NCBI GenBank assembly: GCA_902825875.1
Contig: CADECP010000024.1
Coordinates: forward strand, 1 to 64,000
DNA: 64,000 nt
DNA from: an uncultured Acidobacteriota bacterium
Lineage (GTDB): Bacteria > Acidobacteriota > Blastocatellia > RBC074
Direction of reading: 5' to 3'
Position numbers and translations under genes: made by a program. Under the pieces are notes generated by a model. It was given only the letters and a program-made list of their open reading frames with translations, did not search any database and had not been told where the DNA came from. The stretch's first letter is position 1; each line of letters starts with the position of its first letter. This document shows, one piece after another, positions 19,086 through 29,595 of this stretch.

Positions 19086-19514
19086 ATGCAGAGCTTTTTT
19101 TATCAAGGCAATTTTTGCTCGGAATGCGGCAATCCGCTTTCGCCGCGCTTCCCAATTCTGCCGCGTCATTTTTGCGATGAGTGCGCGGCGCGGTTGCGGC
19201 AGCGCAGTTACTTCACGCCGCTGGCAGTGCTGTTGTTGGCTGGTTCTGCCGCAGTCTTTGCCTTCAATTACAAAACCGGCGAAGCTCCAAGTCGGCAGCA
19301 ACCAGTCGTTGCCCCTGTTGTTTCGGCACAAGATTCCGTCATCAATCGCAGCTTGAAACCGGCAACCATTCAATCAAGCTCGAAAGTTTTGTGTGGCGCC
19401 AGAACTCGGCGCGGAACGCCATGCAGACATTTGGTAGAACCGGGCGAACGATGCGCTCAGCACAAAGGCAAACCTTCATTGCTGGCAAATGAGCAGGAAT
19501 CCAAAACTCCTTAA
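19086..19514 (+). CDS. Small membrane protein with two putative zinc sites
   Basis: 142 residues. Residues ~10-40 form a zinc-ribbon-like element (CSECGNPLS and HFCDECAARL), residues ~48-62 a membrane helix (LAVLLLAGSAAVFAF), and the C-terminal ~35 residues a second Cys/His cluster, CGARTRRGTPCRHL followed by CAQHKG. The second motif resembles short CxxxTxxGxxC..C..H zinc motifs seen in phage and bacterial small proteins. Function unknown. The C-terminal cluster would lie on the opposite side of the membrane from the ribbon. Confidence 0.7.
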   Translation: MQSFFYQGNFCSECGNPLSPRFPILPRHFCDECAARLRQRSYFTPLAVLLLAGSAAVFAFNYKTGEAPSRQQPVVAPVVSAQDSVINRSLKPATIQSSSKVLCGARTRRGTPCRHLVEPGERCAQHKGKPSLLANEQESKTP

Positions 19515-19550
19515 CAAGCGGCACAGGCCAATTGTCGCTACTACTTTTTT

Positions 19551-19840
19551 ACTGATGTTACGCGATGACAGATCAAATAAAGCGTTCGACAGTTTCTTCG
19601 TCCCGGCAGGGACGGTTGAAATTAGCGCGGCGTTTCAACGCCGGGTAGCAGAGCCTTTCTCTGCCGCGTCCTGTCAGGACGCTTGAATCCTGCTCAGGCG
19701 GAAACTCAAGCGTCCCGACAGGACGCCGATTCATTCGCTGCTTTTCCCGGCAGTGAACTGCCGGGCTAATATCAACCGTCCCTACCGGGACGAAAACCGT
19801 GTCAAACCCAATATTCGATTCTTTGGTGCGTAACATCAGT
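19551..19840. repeat. Composite palindromic element with terminal inverted repeats
   Basis: A ~290-bp block is bounded by perfect 13-bp inverted ends, ACTGATGTTACGC (19551-19563) and its complement (19828-19840), with a second nested inverted pair just inside. The interior holds further palindromes, including CGCGGCGTTTCAACGCCGGG at 19626-19645, a core shared with 23943-23962. No ORF is supported. It lies between the small zinc protein and the tRNA gene, covering most of the gap 19515-19914. Confidence 0.7.
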
Positions 19841-19859
19841 TTTTATTTTGGGCAGATTC

Positions 19860-19889
19860 TTGACGCTTCTTCCAAGCGTCCACTAAGAT
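19860..19889 (+). promoter_or_regulatory. Sigma70-type promoter of the tRNA gene
   Basis: TTGACG (19860-19865), an 18-bp spacer and TAAGAT (19884-19889) predict a start of transcription about 19 nt before the tRNA 5' end. Confidence 0.6.
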
Positions 19890-19914
19890 GCCCTTCGTTG
19901 TCATCAGACACATT

Positions 19915-20269
<355 letters not shown>

Positions 20270-20285
20270 CACCTTTCAATCGCTT

Positions 20286-21233
20286 TCACAACGCAGCAAT
20301 CACATCGCGCATTTGCTCCGGCATTGGAGCTTCGATGTTCAATTCCCTGCCGCCAGCCGGATGGCGAAAGATCAATCGTGAAGCATGCAGCATTTGGTAT
20401 TTAAGGTTGTGTCTGGCTGCCAACAGGTCAGCGCCGTTCAAGGCTGATTTGTAAATCGTATCGCCGACAATCGTGTGGCCAATCAGATTGCAATGAATGC
20501 GAAGCTGGTGAGTTCGCCCGGTCAGCGGCTCCAGTTCCAGCAAAGTGTGCGCCGCGAATCGGCGAAGCACTTTGTAAATCGTCTTGGCGGATTTGCCGCC
20601 TTCGGCTTCACTCATCACCTGCCAGCGCGGCCATACGTCTTTTCCCTCTTTCGAGCCGATGGGCGCGTCAATTTCACCGGTGTTCTGTTCAACTCGCCCG
20701 TTGACCAAAGCCAGATAAAACTTCTTTACCCAACGTTCGCGGAAGTGTTTCGACAGTGTGCGATGCGCGCGTTCGTTTTTGGCCAGCACGATCACGCCGG
20801 AAGTGTTGCGATCCAGGCGATGAATTAATCCAGGCCGAATGGATTCGCCAGCAGTTTGCCAAAAGTGATAAGCCAGACCGTTCAACAACGTCCCGGATTT
20901 TTCGCTGTGCGAAGGGTGAACCAGCAAGTTGACAGGTTTGTTGACGACGATGAGCGCGTCGTCTTCGTAAAGGATTTCAAGCGGGATGTTTTCAGGAGTG
21001 GAAGAGGATTTATCGGCGGCGAAGATTTTGACGCTGACTTGATCTCCAGCCACAAGGCGAACGCCTTTCAGCGACGATTGTCCGTTGACCAGCACATCGT
21101 TTTCGGCAATCAATCGGCGAATGCGCGTCAAACTGATTTTGGGAAGTTCGCGCGCGACAAATTCATCGAGTCTGGGTTTGTCGGTTCCGGCGACAAATTC
21201 AAAGCTGAGTTTTTCAGGATCAAGATCAGGCAT
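20286..21233 (-). CDS. RluA-family 23S/tRNA pseudouridine synthase
   Basis: 315 residues from ATG 21233 (GAGG 9 nt upstream); an in-frame ATG at 21248 has no ribosome site. An N-terminal S4 RNA-binding domain (SLTRIRRLIAENDVLVNG) precedes the catalytic domain with the RluA signature GLIHRLDRNTSGVIVLAKN, whose Asp is the nucleophile, and the LLELEPLTGRTHQLRIHC motif. Most likely an RluD-type enzyme that isomerises uridines in 23S rRNA helix 69. It is the last gene of a six-gene overlapping operon. Confidence 0.92.
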   Translation of the reverse strand: MPDLDPEKLSFEFVAGTDKPRLDEFVARELPKISLTRIRRLIAENDVLVNGQSSLKGVRLVAGDQVSVKIFAADKSSSTPENIPLEILYEDDALIVVNKPVNLLVHPSHSEKSGTLLNGLAYHFWQTAGESIRPGLIHRLDRNTSGVIVLAKNERAHRTLSKHFRERWVKKFYLALVNGRVEQNTGEIDAPIGSKEGKDVWPRWQVMSEAEGGKSAKTIYKVLRRFAAHTLLELEPLTGRTHQLRIHCNLIGHTIVGDTIYKSALNGADLLAARHNLKYQMLHASRLIFRHPAGGRELNIEAPMPEQMRDVIAAL

Positions 21234-21705
21234 TACCGCGCGCCTCATCGGTTCGGCGAACCAGCATAACGATCAGGACAATTGCGGCGACCATCGCAAA
21301 GCCGGTCAAAGCCACAGAAACTTGATGCAATTGATCAAAACTGGAACGAATCGGGTCGCTCATTGGCAAAGCGTAAAGTTGTTCGCCAGCCTGCAAACGC
21401 AGACTGTGCATCTGCGCTGAAACCCAACGCGACACCGCCATCGCGGAAGTCATCAACACGACCGTGAGCAATTCAAACCGGAAGGCTTTGGTTTTTCGTC
21501 CGCGCGCCGCCAGCAACATCACCAGCAAAATCCCACCAATCACCATGCCGATGATTTCGGTCACGCCCAGCGTGCGCGAAACCACTTGTCCGGCCAGATG
21601 CTGAGTCGGCAAAACCTTGAAAGCGGCAGGAGCCACGACAAAACTGAAAAACGCCATCACACCCAGCCAGCAAGACAACAATGCAATGCGAGTTTTGAGG
21701 TTCAT
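21226..21705 (-). CDS. DUF4149/TMEM205-like membrane protein
   Basis: 159 residues from the ATG at 21705, which overlaps the preceding stop as ATGA. Four hydrophobic segments are visible, starting with ALLSCWLGVMAFFSFVVAP and ending with ALTGFAMVAAIVLIVMLV; the family sign is the first helix with FFSFVVAPAAFKVL. Function unknown. Its stop overlaps the start of the pseudouridine synthase by a few bases. Confidence 0.78.
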   Translation of the reverse strand: MNLKTRIALLSCWLGVMAFFSFVVAPAAFKVLPTQHLAGQVVSRTLGVTEIIGMVIGGILLVMLLAARGRKTKAFRFELLTVVLMTSAMAVSRWVSAQMHSLRLQAGEQLYALPMSDPIRSSFDQLHQVSVALTGFAMVAAIVLIVMLVRRTDEARGNA

Positions 21706-22046
21706 AGGTCTTCGCCAGGTAAATTGACGCGAGGTAATAACGCGCCAGAGGTTGCCAAAAAACGTTCCAGCGACCACCGAAACTTCGTGGTGCTGATTTG
21801 CATCATCACAGGCGGCATCGTTGCCAGTTTGCCAATCGCCCGGTTGCCAACGCTGGTTGCGCCTTTCCAATTGTCGCGCTGAGCGTGATGCAACGCCGCC
21901 GCAGCCTGAATCATCGCGTGCAAAAACTCGCGTTCAACGCCGGTGGCTTTCAACCAAACAGCTTCCCAGGCTTCGTGGCATTCAAAGAATTTGCCGTCGT
22001 TAAACAGTTCAACACCGAGCAAAAATTCTTCGGGCAGAGTTTCCAT
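21702..22046 (-). CDS. DUF309 domain protein
   Basis: 114 residues from ATG 22046, which shares its A with the preceding TGA (TGATG). The DUF309 hallmark GVELFNDGKFFECHEAWEAVW is split over residues ~11-31, followed by EREFLHAMIQAAAALHH. Helical, cytosolic, and of unknown function; the conserved E/H/E residues suggest a metal or catalytic site. Confidence 0.88.
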   Translation of the reverse strand: METLPEEFLLGVELFNDGKFFECHEAWEAVWLKATGVEREFLHAMIQAAAALHHAQRDNWKGATSVGNRAIGKLATMPPVMMQISTTKFRWSLERFLATSGALLPRVNLPGEDL

Positions 22047-22375
22047 CAATAACGCGGAACAGTCGGATCAATTTTCACCGACCATTCGTCAATGCCGCCA
22101 ATCAGATTTTTCAGGTTGCTGAAACCTTGCGCGGCCAAAAACTGACAAGCGCGATCCGACCGCATGCCGTGGTGGCAATGCAGCACAATCGCTTCGTCTT
22201 TGTCGGCAAGCTCTTGCGCCCATTGCATGATTCGTCCGAGCGGTTTCAATTCGGCTCCAGGAATTTTGGCGACGGCGTATTCGTGAGCTTCGCGCACGTC
22301 AATGACTCGCAACGCTTCGCCAGCATCCAGCTTGGCTTTCAATTCTTCGACAGTGATGATTCCGTAAGTGGGCAT
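22046..22375 (-). CDS. Rhodanese-like sulfurtransferase (GlpE/PspE size)
   Basis: 109 residues, a single rhodanese domain. The active-site loop is VLHCHHGMRSDRA with the catalytic Cys, and the CH2-type segments VIDVREAHEYAVAKIPGA and GIDEWS are present. It transfers sulfane sulfur to thiol acceptors in the cytosol. In this operon it sits beside ygfZ, an Fe-S cluster assembly/repair factor, so sulfur delivery to Fe-S or tRNA thiolation is a plausible inference. Confidence 0.9.
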   Translation of the reverse strand: MPTYGIITVEELKAKLDAGEALRVIDVREAHEYAVAKIPGAELKPLGRIMQWAQELADKDEAIVLHCHHGMRSDRACQFLAAQGFSNLKNLIGGIDEWSVKIDPTVPRY

Positions 22376-22393
22376 GATTGATAACTCCGAAAT

Positions 22394-22663
22394 TTAGCGC
22401 GCTTCGCCGCGCATCTTTTCAATTAAAGCAGTCAGCGATTCAATATCTTTTTTAGCTTCGGCCAGTTCGCGTTTGCTGGCCATAAAGCTTTGCCAGTGAC
22501 CGCTTTCGACAATCGGCTGAACGCGCTCTTCGCCGAGCGCGCTGGCCAGCACAGCGATCAAGATTCCTGAAATCTGCGTGTGTTCGACGTACCGCGCAAT
22601 CACGCTGTAAGCCGTTTCAGCCGATTCCAGATTCCATTCCGGGTCTGTTGTTTGATCTTCCAT
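22394..22663 (-). CDS. Small hypothetical protein with C-terminal coiled coil
   Basis: 89 residues; the ATG overlaps the ygfZ stop (TAATG). The first half is acidic and helical, the last ~30 residues (SKRELAEAKKDIESLTALIE) have a heptad-like pattern. No family recognised. It is kept because of the strict overlap with its neighbour and the operon position. Confidence 0.7.
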   Translation of the reverse strand: MEDQTTDPEWNLESAETAYSVIARYVEHTQISGILIAVLASALGEERVQPIVESGHWQSFMASKRELAEAKKDIESLTALIEKMRGEAR

Positions 22664-23706
22664 TACGATTTAACGAACGGCAGTTCGACCAGTCTGGCGC
22701 GGCCAAGCTCAACGTCGCCTTGTTTCAAGATGAATTCAGTTCCGATTTCCAGGCAGTACCGATGCGCGTAACCGAGCGAGATGTTTTGATTTAACGCGAA
22801 GCTGAAAACGCTGCTGGTAATTTCTCCGGCTCGGCGGCCAGCCATCTGACCTTCGACGGCGAACAACTCCGTTCCGCGCGGCGGCAAAACGTCTGCTTCA
22901 ATCAAAAGACCTCTGAGCCGTTTTGCAGGTTGGCCGCGCCAATGAATTCGCGCGATGACTTCCTGCCCCAGATAACAGCCTTTGGTGTAACTGACCGCTG
23001 CTTCAAGCTCCGATTCCAGAACGATGTAATCTTCGCCAGCGTCAACGCCCTCGCGCGGCTGCCCGGCTTCGACGCGGGCGATTTCAAAAGCCGTTTCGCC
23101 GACTTCGCGCGCGCCAAACGTTTTTCCGGCTTCCAGAATCGCTGAGCGTACTTTCGCCGCAGATTGAGTTTCAACAAACAAATCAAAACCGGGTTCGCCG
23201 CAACGCCTATGGTTGGCAATCAAGACATTCGTTCCGGCAAGCTCGTGCTTGCTGATTTTGTGCTCTGCCGTTTCAGTCGCCTGGCCGGTCAAGGCTTCGA
23301 TCAATTCCGCCGAACGTTTTCCCTGCAAGGAAATCAGCGCCAACGAATCGCTGGCGTCAGCGACGAAAAACTCTCCGGCGGGAACGAAGCGGTTCAGGTT
23401 TTTGAAAATCTTTTCGCGGTTGATGGCGTCCAGTTCCAACAGCAAGTTCTCGCCTGTGTTGTAAATCCGGCAAAGCGCCGCCAGCTTTCCCTGCAAAGTC
23501 GGAAACGTAGCCAACACGCCTTCGCCCAACGGCAAACCTTTGACTTCGTTGCTGACCAGGCCGTTCAGAAACTGCACGGCGTTTTTGCCGCTCAACTGCA
23601 ATTTGCCAGCAGGCGAAAAATCCAGCACGCCGACTCCGCTGCGAATGGCGTCGTATTGAGTACGAATCGTCTCTTCATAGACAGACTGTAAGACTGCTTT
23701 GGTCAT
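22663..23706 (-). CDS. ygfZ: YgfZ/GcvT-domain folate-binding protein, Fe-S cluster assembly factor
   Basis: 347 residues from ATG 23706. The YgfZ signature appears as YTKGCYLGQEVIARIHWRG, with the essential Cys, and the GcvT-like N-terminal domain starts RSGVGVLDFSPAGKLQLSG. YgfZ (IBA57 relatives) helps mature or repair certain Fe-S enzymes such as MiaB in a folate-dependent manner. It heads the six-gene operon running down to the pseudouridine synthase. Confidence 0.9.
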   Translation of the reverse strand: MTKAVLQSVYEETIRTQYDAIRSGVGVLDFSPAGKLQLSGKNAVQFLNGLVSNEVKGLPLGEGVLATFPTLQGKLAALCRIYNTGENLLLELDAINREKIFKNLNRFVPAGEFFVADASDSLALISLQGKRSAELIEALTGQATETAEHKISKHELAGTNVLIANHRRCGEPGFDLFVETQSAAKVRSAILEAGKTFGAREVGETAFEIARVEAGQPREGVDAGEDYIVLESELEAAVSYTKGCYLGQEVIARIHWRGQPAKRLRGLLIEADVLPPRGTELFAVEGQMAGRRAGEITSSVFSFALNQNISLGYAHRYCLEIGTEFILKQGDVELGRARLVELPFVKS

Positions 23707-23748
23707 ATCCAAAAACAAAACTGACAGGATCAACAAAAGTAATTACTA

Positions 23749-23898
23749 GAAGACTGTGCGTAATTCGGCACGGAACCAGGAGCGGTAGCGACTGGACTTT
23801 CGCTAGTGTTACTTCAACCAACCCGGTCGCTACTGCTCCCGGTTCCGTACCATCGTTCAAATTATTGATAGCAAACCGCTTTTATTCGCACAGACTTC
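23749..23898. mobile_element. MITE-like element, copy 2
   Basis: 150 bp, closely similar to 13890-14041 along its length. Terminal inverted repeats are GAAGACTGTGCG and CGCACAGACTTC (one mismatch). It is flanked by AATTACTA (23741-23748) and AATTACTC (23899-23906), a near-perfect target duplication. No ORF inside. Confidence 0.85.
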
Positions 23899-23919
23899 AA
23901 TTACTCAGCCTTCTTCGTC

Positions 23920-24143
23920 GCGGTAGCGACGGCTGACTTTAGCCCGGCGTTTCAACGCCGGGTAGAGGCGAATGCCCCTTCGTCGCGTTAGCGACGGCTG
24001 AATTCAGTCGTCGCTAACGCGACGAGGAACCAAATGCCACGCTCAACGTGGGTTGAAACCCACGGCTAAATTCAATCGCCGCTGACGCGGCGGTAAGGCT
24101 GAACAGTTGCCAACAGAATTTTTCAGGATGCGCTTCATCCTGT
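23920..24143. repeat. Cluster of short palindromic repeats
   Basis: Palindromes follow each other without a gene: the CCCGGCGTTTCAACGCCGGG core at 23943-23962, perfect 15-bp arms CGTCGCGTTAGCGAC / partner at 23981-23995 and 24010-24024, an imperfect pair around 24045-24070, and CAGGATG-CGCTT-CATCCTG at 24125-24143. Together with the MITE-like element they fill the 472-bp gap 23707-24178. Several could form hairpins in the trailer of the cytochrome peroxidase mRNA. Confidence 0.75.
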
Positions 24144-24178
24144 TGAATCCAGTAAATCCTGTCCACTTTCGCTGCAAA

Positions 24179-25282
24179 CTACGGCAACTTCGGCTCAGTC
24201 ACGTTGCACTTGTCTGTGCTCAGCGATTTCAAGAAGGCAATCAAATCTTCTTTTTGCGCCGGAGTCAGGTTCGCTTTCTTCAGGTTGGCTTTGTCCAGAA
24301 ACTTATTCGGTTTGCCGCCGCCTGTCATGATTTCAACTGCTTCTTCCAGCGTAGCAGCGCTGCCGTCGTGGAAGTACGGAGCCGATTTCGCCACGTCACG
24401 CAACGTAGGGGTTTTGAACGCTCCCGTCCATTTCAACTTTTCAGGATCGTCGTCTTTCAAATCTTTCAGCGCAGCAACGCGGCCTTTGTCCAGCTTGTCT
24501 TCGGGCGCGTCCATGCCTATGCCTACGTTGTGGAATTGCTGATCGGTGAACAAATGGCCGTCGTGGCATTTGTTGCAATTGGCTGATTTGAAAACTTCGT
24601 AGCCGCGTTTGACCTGATCGCTGACGGCGGATTGATCGCCTTTGACCTGCCAGCGGTCGAACGGAGTTTCGTCGTTGCCATTGATGATCGTGCGTTCGTA
24701 AGCCGCAATCGCCTGGAAGATGTTGTCCTGATCGGCTTCTTTGCCGAAGACTTTCGTGAACTGCGCTTTGTAACCGGCGACGGCGTTGATCTTGCCGACG
24801 ATCTCGGCTTCGTGATCTTTCGCGCCCATGTTGCCGCCTTGCCAAGCGGCTTTGGCCTGAGCTTCGAGCGATTTACTGCGCCCGTCCCAGTAATATTCCT
24901 TGTGGTAGCCGATGTTCCACAGAGTCGGGCTGCTGCGCGCCAGCGTCTTGTTGCCGGGGCCGATGGCTTTGGGCAAACCGTCTGTCAGGCCTTTTTCGCA
25001 AACGTGGCACGAATAACACGAACGCGAACCGTCCACGCTCAAACGCGCGTCGAAAAACAACTGGCGACCGAGCGCCACTTTTTCCGGCGTCATCGGATTG
25101 CCGGACGGAATCGCCATCGGCTCCAGTTTTTCCAAACCAGCCGGAATTGGCAGAAGTTCCGGCGTGTAAGTCGAAACAGGTTCTACGGGTTTGTTGTCGC
25201 AGGCCACTGCAAATACGGCGAAAGCCGCGAAGCACACAAACAAAGTTTTTGTCATCCAGCGTTGCCAAATAGCAAATCTCAT
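24179..25282 (-). CDS. Di-heme cytochrome c peroxidase (CcpA/MauG family), lipoprotein
   Basis: 367 residues from ATG 25282 with AGGAG 6 nt upstream. A hydrophobic leader ending AVFAVACDN is a lipobox, so the protein is probably anchored in the periplasm. Two heme c sites are visible, SCYSCHVC and NCNKCHDG, with the usual spacing of bacterial di-heme peroxidases, plus GAFKTPTLRDVAKSAPYFHDG before the C-terminus. It reduces hydrogen peroxide with electrons from small cytochromes. Part of a peroxide-defence block with katG, rubrerythrin and perR. Confidence 0.92.
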   Translation of the reverse strand: MRFAIWQRWMTKTLFVCFAAFAVFAVACDNKPVEPVSTYTPELLPIPAGLEKLEPMAIPSGNPMTPEKVALGRQLFFDARLSVDGSRSCYSCHVCEKGLTDGLPKAIGPGNKTLARSSPTLWNIGYHKEYYWDGRSKSLEAQAKAAWQGGNMGAKDHEAEIVGKINAVAGYKAQFTKVFGKEADQDNIFQAIAAYERTIINGNDETPFDRWQVKGDQSAVSDQVKRGYEVFKSANCNKCHDGHLFTDQQFHNVGIGMDAPEDKLDKGRVAALKDLKDDDPEKLKWTGAFKTPTLRDVAKSAPYFHDGSAATLEEAVEIMTGGGKPNKFLDKANLKKANLTPAQKEDLIAFLKSLSTDKCNVTEPKLP

Positions 25283-25472
25283 ACTCGCTCCTGTGGTTGT
25301 TCCGCGCCAACCGGAAAAAGGCTCGCGCAAGCAGTCTTTGGTTTAAGTTCAGCGCAACTTCGCACGTTTGCGCCGCAAGTCATCAATGTCAGCATTTGAT
25401 TGGTAAGTCAGGATTGCGGAGGTGTTATATCGAAAGTCCGCAGAAGCGGCAAGGTGAGATTGGTAGCTGGTT

Positions 25473-25532
25473 ATTGGTGGCTGGCAGATGGCAGTTGGCC
25501 GTTTGCTCAACAACCAACTGCCATCCACCAAT
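25473..25532. repeat. Inverted repeat downstream of katG
   Basis: Arms built from ATTGGTGG plus ATGGCAGTTGG on the left (with a 7-nt interruption) and CCAACTGCCATCCACCAAT on the right end 6 nt after the katG stop codon. It can form a strong hairpin at the 3' end of the katG mRNA. No T-tract follows, so it may be a stabiliser rather than a terminator. Confidence 0.65.
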
Positions 25533-25537
25533 CGCAC

Positions 25538-27796
<2,259 letters not shown>

Positions 27797-28027
27797 TTAA
27801 TGGACAGCACCGCGATATTTACCTGGTGCTTGATCTGCCGTCATTGGAGTTCAACAACCTCGCCATTCGGGGCAGCCTGATTCGGCGGTTTCTGCGTTGG
27901 ACACCACAGCTTTTGACTAAGCGTAGTGCCCTGTTTACCATACCGCCCCTTTCTGACAAGAAAGCCAATGGCCACGGGCCACGGGCAATCGTGCCAGAAA
28001 CGATGAATCCAAGACGGGTTTATCCTG

Positions 28028-28078
28028 ACGCCTTTAGCAATTTCAGTAGCGCCAACTTCGGAAAATTGCTGAAGGCGT
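28028..28078. repeat. Inverted repeat in the katG-rubrerythrin gap
   Basis: 16-bp arms (28028-28043, 28063-28078; one mismatch) with a 19-nt loop, followed on the plus strand by TTTTTG. It lies 26 bp beyond the rubrerythrin stop. The rest of the 353-bp gap 27752-28104 holds the katG leader and no convincing gene; a 96-codon plus-strand frame there has no family resemblance. Confidence 0.6.
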
Positions 28079-28104
28079 TTTTGTTTGCACAGCCAGACGC
28101 ACGT

Positions 28105-28524
28105 CTAGCCAAGTGAGTCGAGTCCTTTTTGAAACCGTCCGGCGTGCGAGCGTTCGGCGCGCGCCAGTGTTTCAAACCATTCTGCGATTTCTTCAAATCC
28201 TTCTTCGCGCGCAACGCTGGCAAAGCCGGGATACATTTCCGTATATTCGTATTTTTCGCCGGCAATCGCGGCTTTCAGATTGGCTGCGGTGCCATCAAGC
28301 GGTTCCCCCGTTACCGGGTCGCCGACTTCCTTCAAAAAATCCAGATGCCCGTGAGCGTGGCCGGCTTCTCCTTCGGCAGTGTCGCGGAACAAACCAGCGA
28401 TGTCGGGATAACCTTCGATATCTGCCTGACGCGCAAAATATAGATAGCGCCGATTCGCTTGGGCTTCACCGGCAAAAGCCTGTTTCAAATTTTCATGCGT
28501 CTTCGATCCTTTAAGAACCGGCAT
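28105..28524 (-). CDS. Rubrerythrin (ferritin-like, no rubredoxin domain)
   Basis: 139 residues, the short rubrerythrin form. Di-iron ligands are visible in [42 protein letters not shown] and AERSHAGRF. It reduces hydrogen peroxide using a di-iron centre in the cytosol. It starts 35 nt after the perR stop, so perR and rubrerythrin form a bicistronic unit. Confidence 0.9.
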   Translation of the reverse strand: MPVLKGSKTHENLKQAFAGEAQANRRYLYFARQADIEGYPDIAGLFRDTAEGEAGHAHGHLDFLKEVGDPVTGEPLDGTAANLKAAIAGEKYEYTEMYPGFASVAREEGFEEIAEWFETLARAERSHAGRFQKGLDSLG

Positions 28525-28559
28525 GTGATTTCTCCAAAATGTAAGTTGAAAAAGAATAG

Positions 28560-28994
28560 TTACCGCGCTCTGAGCGTTCGTATCTGTTTGGCGGCTTGCA
28601 CGGGTTTAACCTGGCAAGCTTCGCAAATACCCACAAAATCCAATCGGTGATTTTCAATCTGAAAACCGCCGACTCCGCTGGCCTGTTCGACCAGTTTCAT
28701 CAGCTTCTGTTCTAGTTCCATTTCGACATCAACGATCCCACTGCAAATTCGGCAAACCAAGTGGTAGTGCGTGTCTTTGGTAGTTTCGAAATAGGTGATG
28801 GCCATTCCGAAATCGAGTTCGCGCACGGTTCCCTGTCCGGCCAGCACGCGCAAATTGCGATACACAGTGCCAAGACTCAACCGCGGATGGTGGCGTTTGA
28901 CAATCTTGTACACATCTTCCGCCGTCAAATGACCGCCGTGAGTTTCAATGGCATCCAGAATTGCCTGACGCTGTTTTGTGTTTCGTAAATTCAT
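28560..28994 (-). CDS. Fur-family peroxide-responsive repressor (PerR-like)
   Basis: 144 residues. The winged helix lies in residues ~1-80 (RQAILDAIETHGGHLTAEDVY; LSLGTVYRNLRVLAGQG). Two CxxC pairs of the structural zinc site are present, CRICSG and CEACQ, with YHLVC between. PerR is favoured over Fur by the linked rubrerythrin, katG and cytochrome peroxidase; sequence alone cannot separate them. A 7-1-7 operator-like palindrome sits ~50 bp upstream, consistent with autoregulation of the perR-rubrerythrin unit. Confidence 0.88.
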   Translation of the reverse strand: MNLRNTKQRQAILDAIETHGGHLTAEDVYKIVKRHHPRLSLGTVYRNLRVLAGQGTVRELDFGMAITYFETTKDTHYHLVCRICSGIVDVEMELEQKLMKLVEQASGVGGFQIENHRLDFVGICEACQVKPVQAAKQIRTLRAR

Positions 28995-29044
28995 TTTGTG
29001 ATGACGACGGGCATCTTAGGCACAGAGCACTTTATTGTCAATAA

Positions 29045-29059
29045 TAGGAATGATTACTA
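29045..29059 (-). promoter_or_regulatory. Candidate PerR/Fur box
   Basis: TAGGAAT-G-ATTACTA on the plus strand is a 7-1-7 inverted repeat with one mismatched pair, AT-rich like known PerR and Fur boxes, 50-65 bp before the perR start. Confidence 0.55.
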
Positions 29060-29073
29060 ATTAGTTTTCTGTC

Positions 29074-29107
29074 AAAAAAATGGCTCCCAGCGATTACCAG
29101 GAGCCAT
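29074..29107 (-). terminator. Rho-independent terminator of the ErpA/IscA-like gene
   Basis: Perfect 8-bp stem ATGGCTCC/GGAGCCAT with a 12-nt loop, followed on the minus strand by seven T (29080 down to 29074). It lies 23 nt beyond the stop of the A-type carrier gene and separates it from perR. Confidence 0.85.
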
Positions 29108-29129
29108 CTCTATTTTTTCAAAGCTTCGA

Positions 29130-29459
29130 TTAAGCAGAAAAGGATGTGCCGCAACCGCAGCCGCCCGAAGCATTCGGGTTATTGAACGTGAAGCCCGATC
29201 CCATCACGCTGTTGACGTAATCAATCTGGACGTTTTCCAAATACTGGGCGCTGAACATATCCACGAAGACTTTCAAGCCAGCCGTTTCGACAACTTCGTC
29301 CGTCGCCTGTGGAGCTTCTTCGATATTCATTCCGTATTGAAAGCCGGAACATCCACCAGGGACCACGCGCACGCGCAAGCCGCCATCGGTTCCGACGTTT
29401 TCAGATTCAATAAACTTCCGCACTTCGCCCAAAGCCGTTTCAGTCAATGTCAGATTCAT
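29130..29459 (-). CDS. A-type iron-sulfur carrier (ErpA/IscA family)
   Basis: 109 residues. The three cluster cysteines of A-type carriers are present: VVPGGCSGFQYG and GGCGCGTSFSA at the C-terminus. It transfers Fe-S clusters to apoproteins. A strong terminator follows it. It lies near an Mrp-type ATPase and a SufR-like regulator, so this stretch is a small Fe-S cluster region. Confidence 0.93.
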   Translation of the reverse strand: MNLTLTETALGEVRKFIESENVGTDGGLRVRVVPGGCSGFQYGMNIEEAPQATDEVVETAGLKVFVDMFSAQYLENVQIDYVNSVMGSGFTFNNPNASGGCGCGTSFSA

Positions 29460-29595
29460 AATCTTGTTCTCCTTAATTTTAGGGTTGGCAAGCCATCGCT
29501 TGCCGTTCAGGTTATAGGTTAAAAGATGATTGCGTTATCAAACGCCAGAAAACGATAGCAGGCGAACGATAACGACAGTTAAAAAGAGCGTCAAA

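Noticed and set aside
27826-28116. Plus-strand frame of 96 codons in the katG-rubrerythrin gap
   Set aside because: No ribosome site, no recognisable family, and it crosses an inverted repeat.
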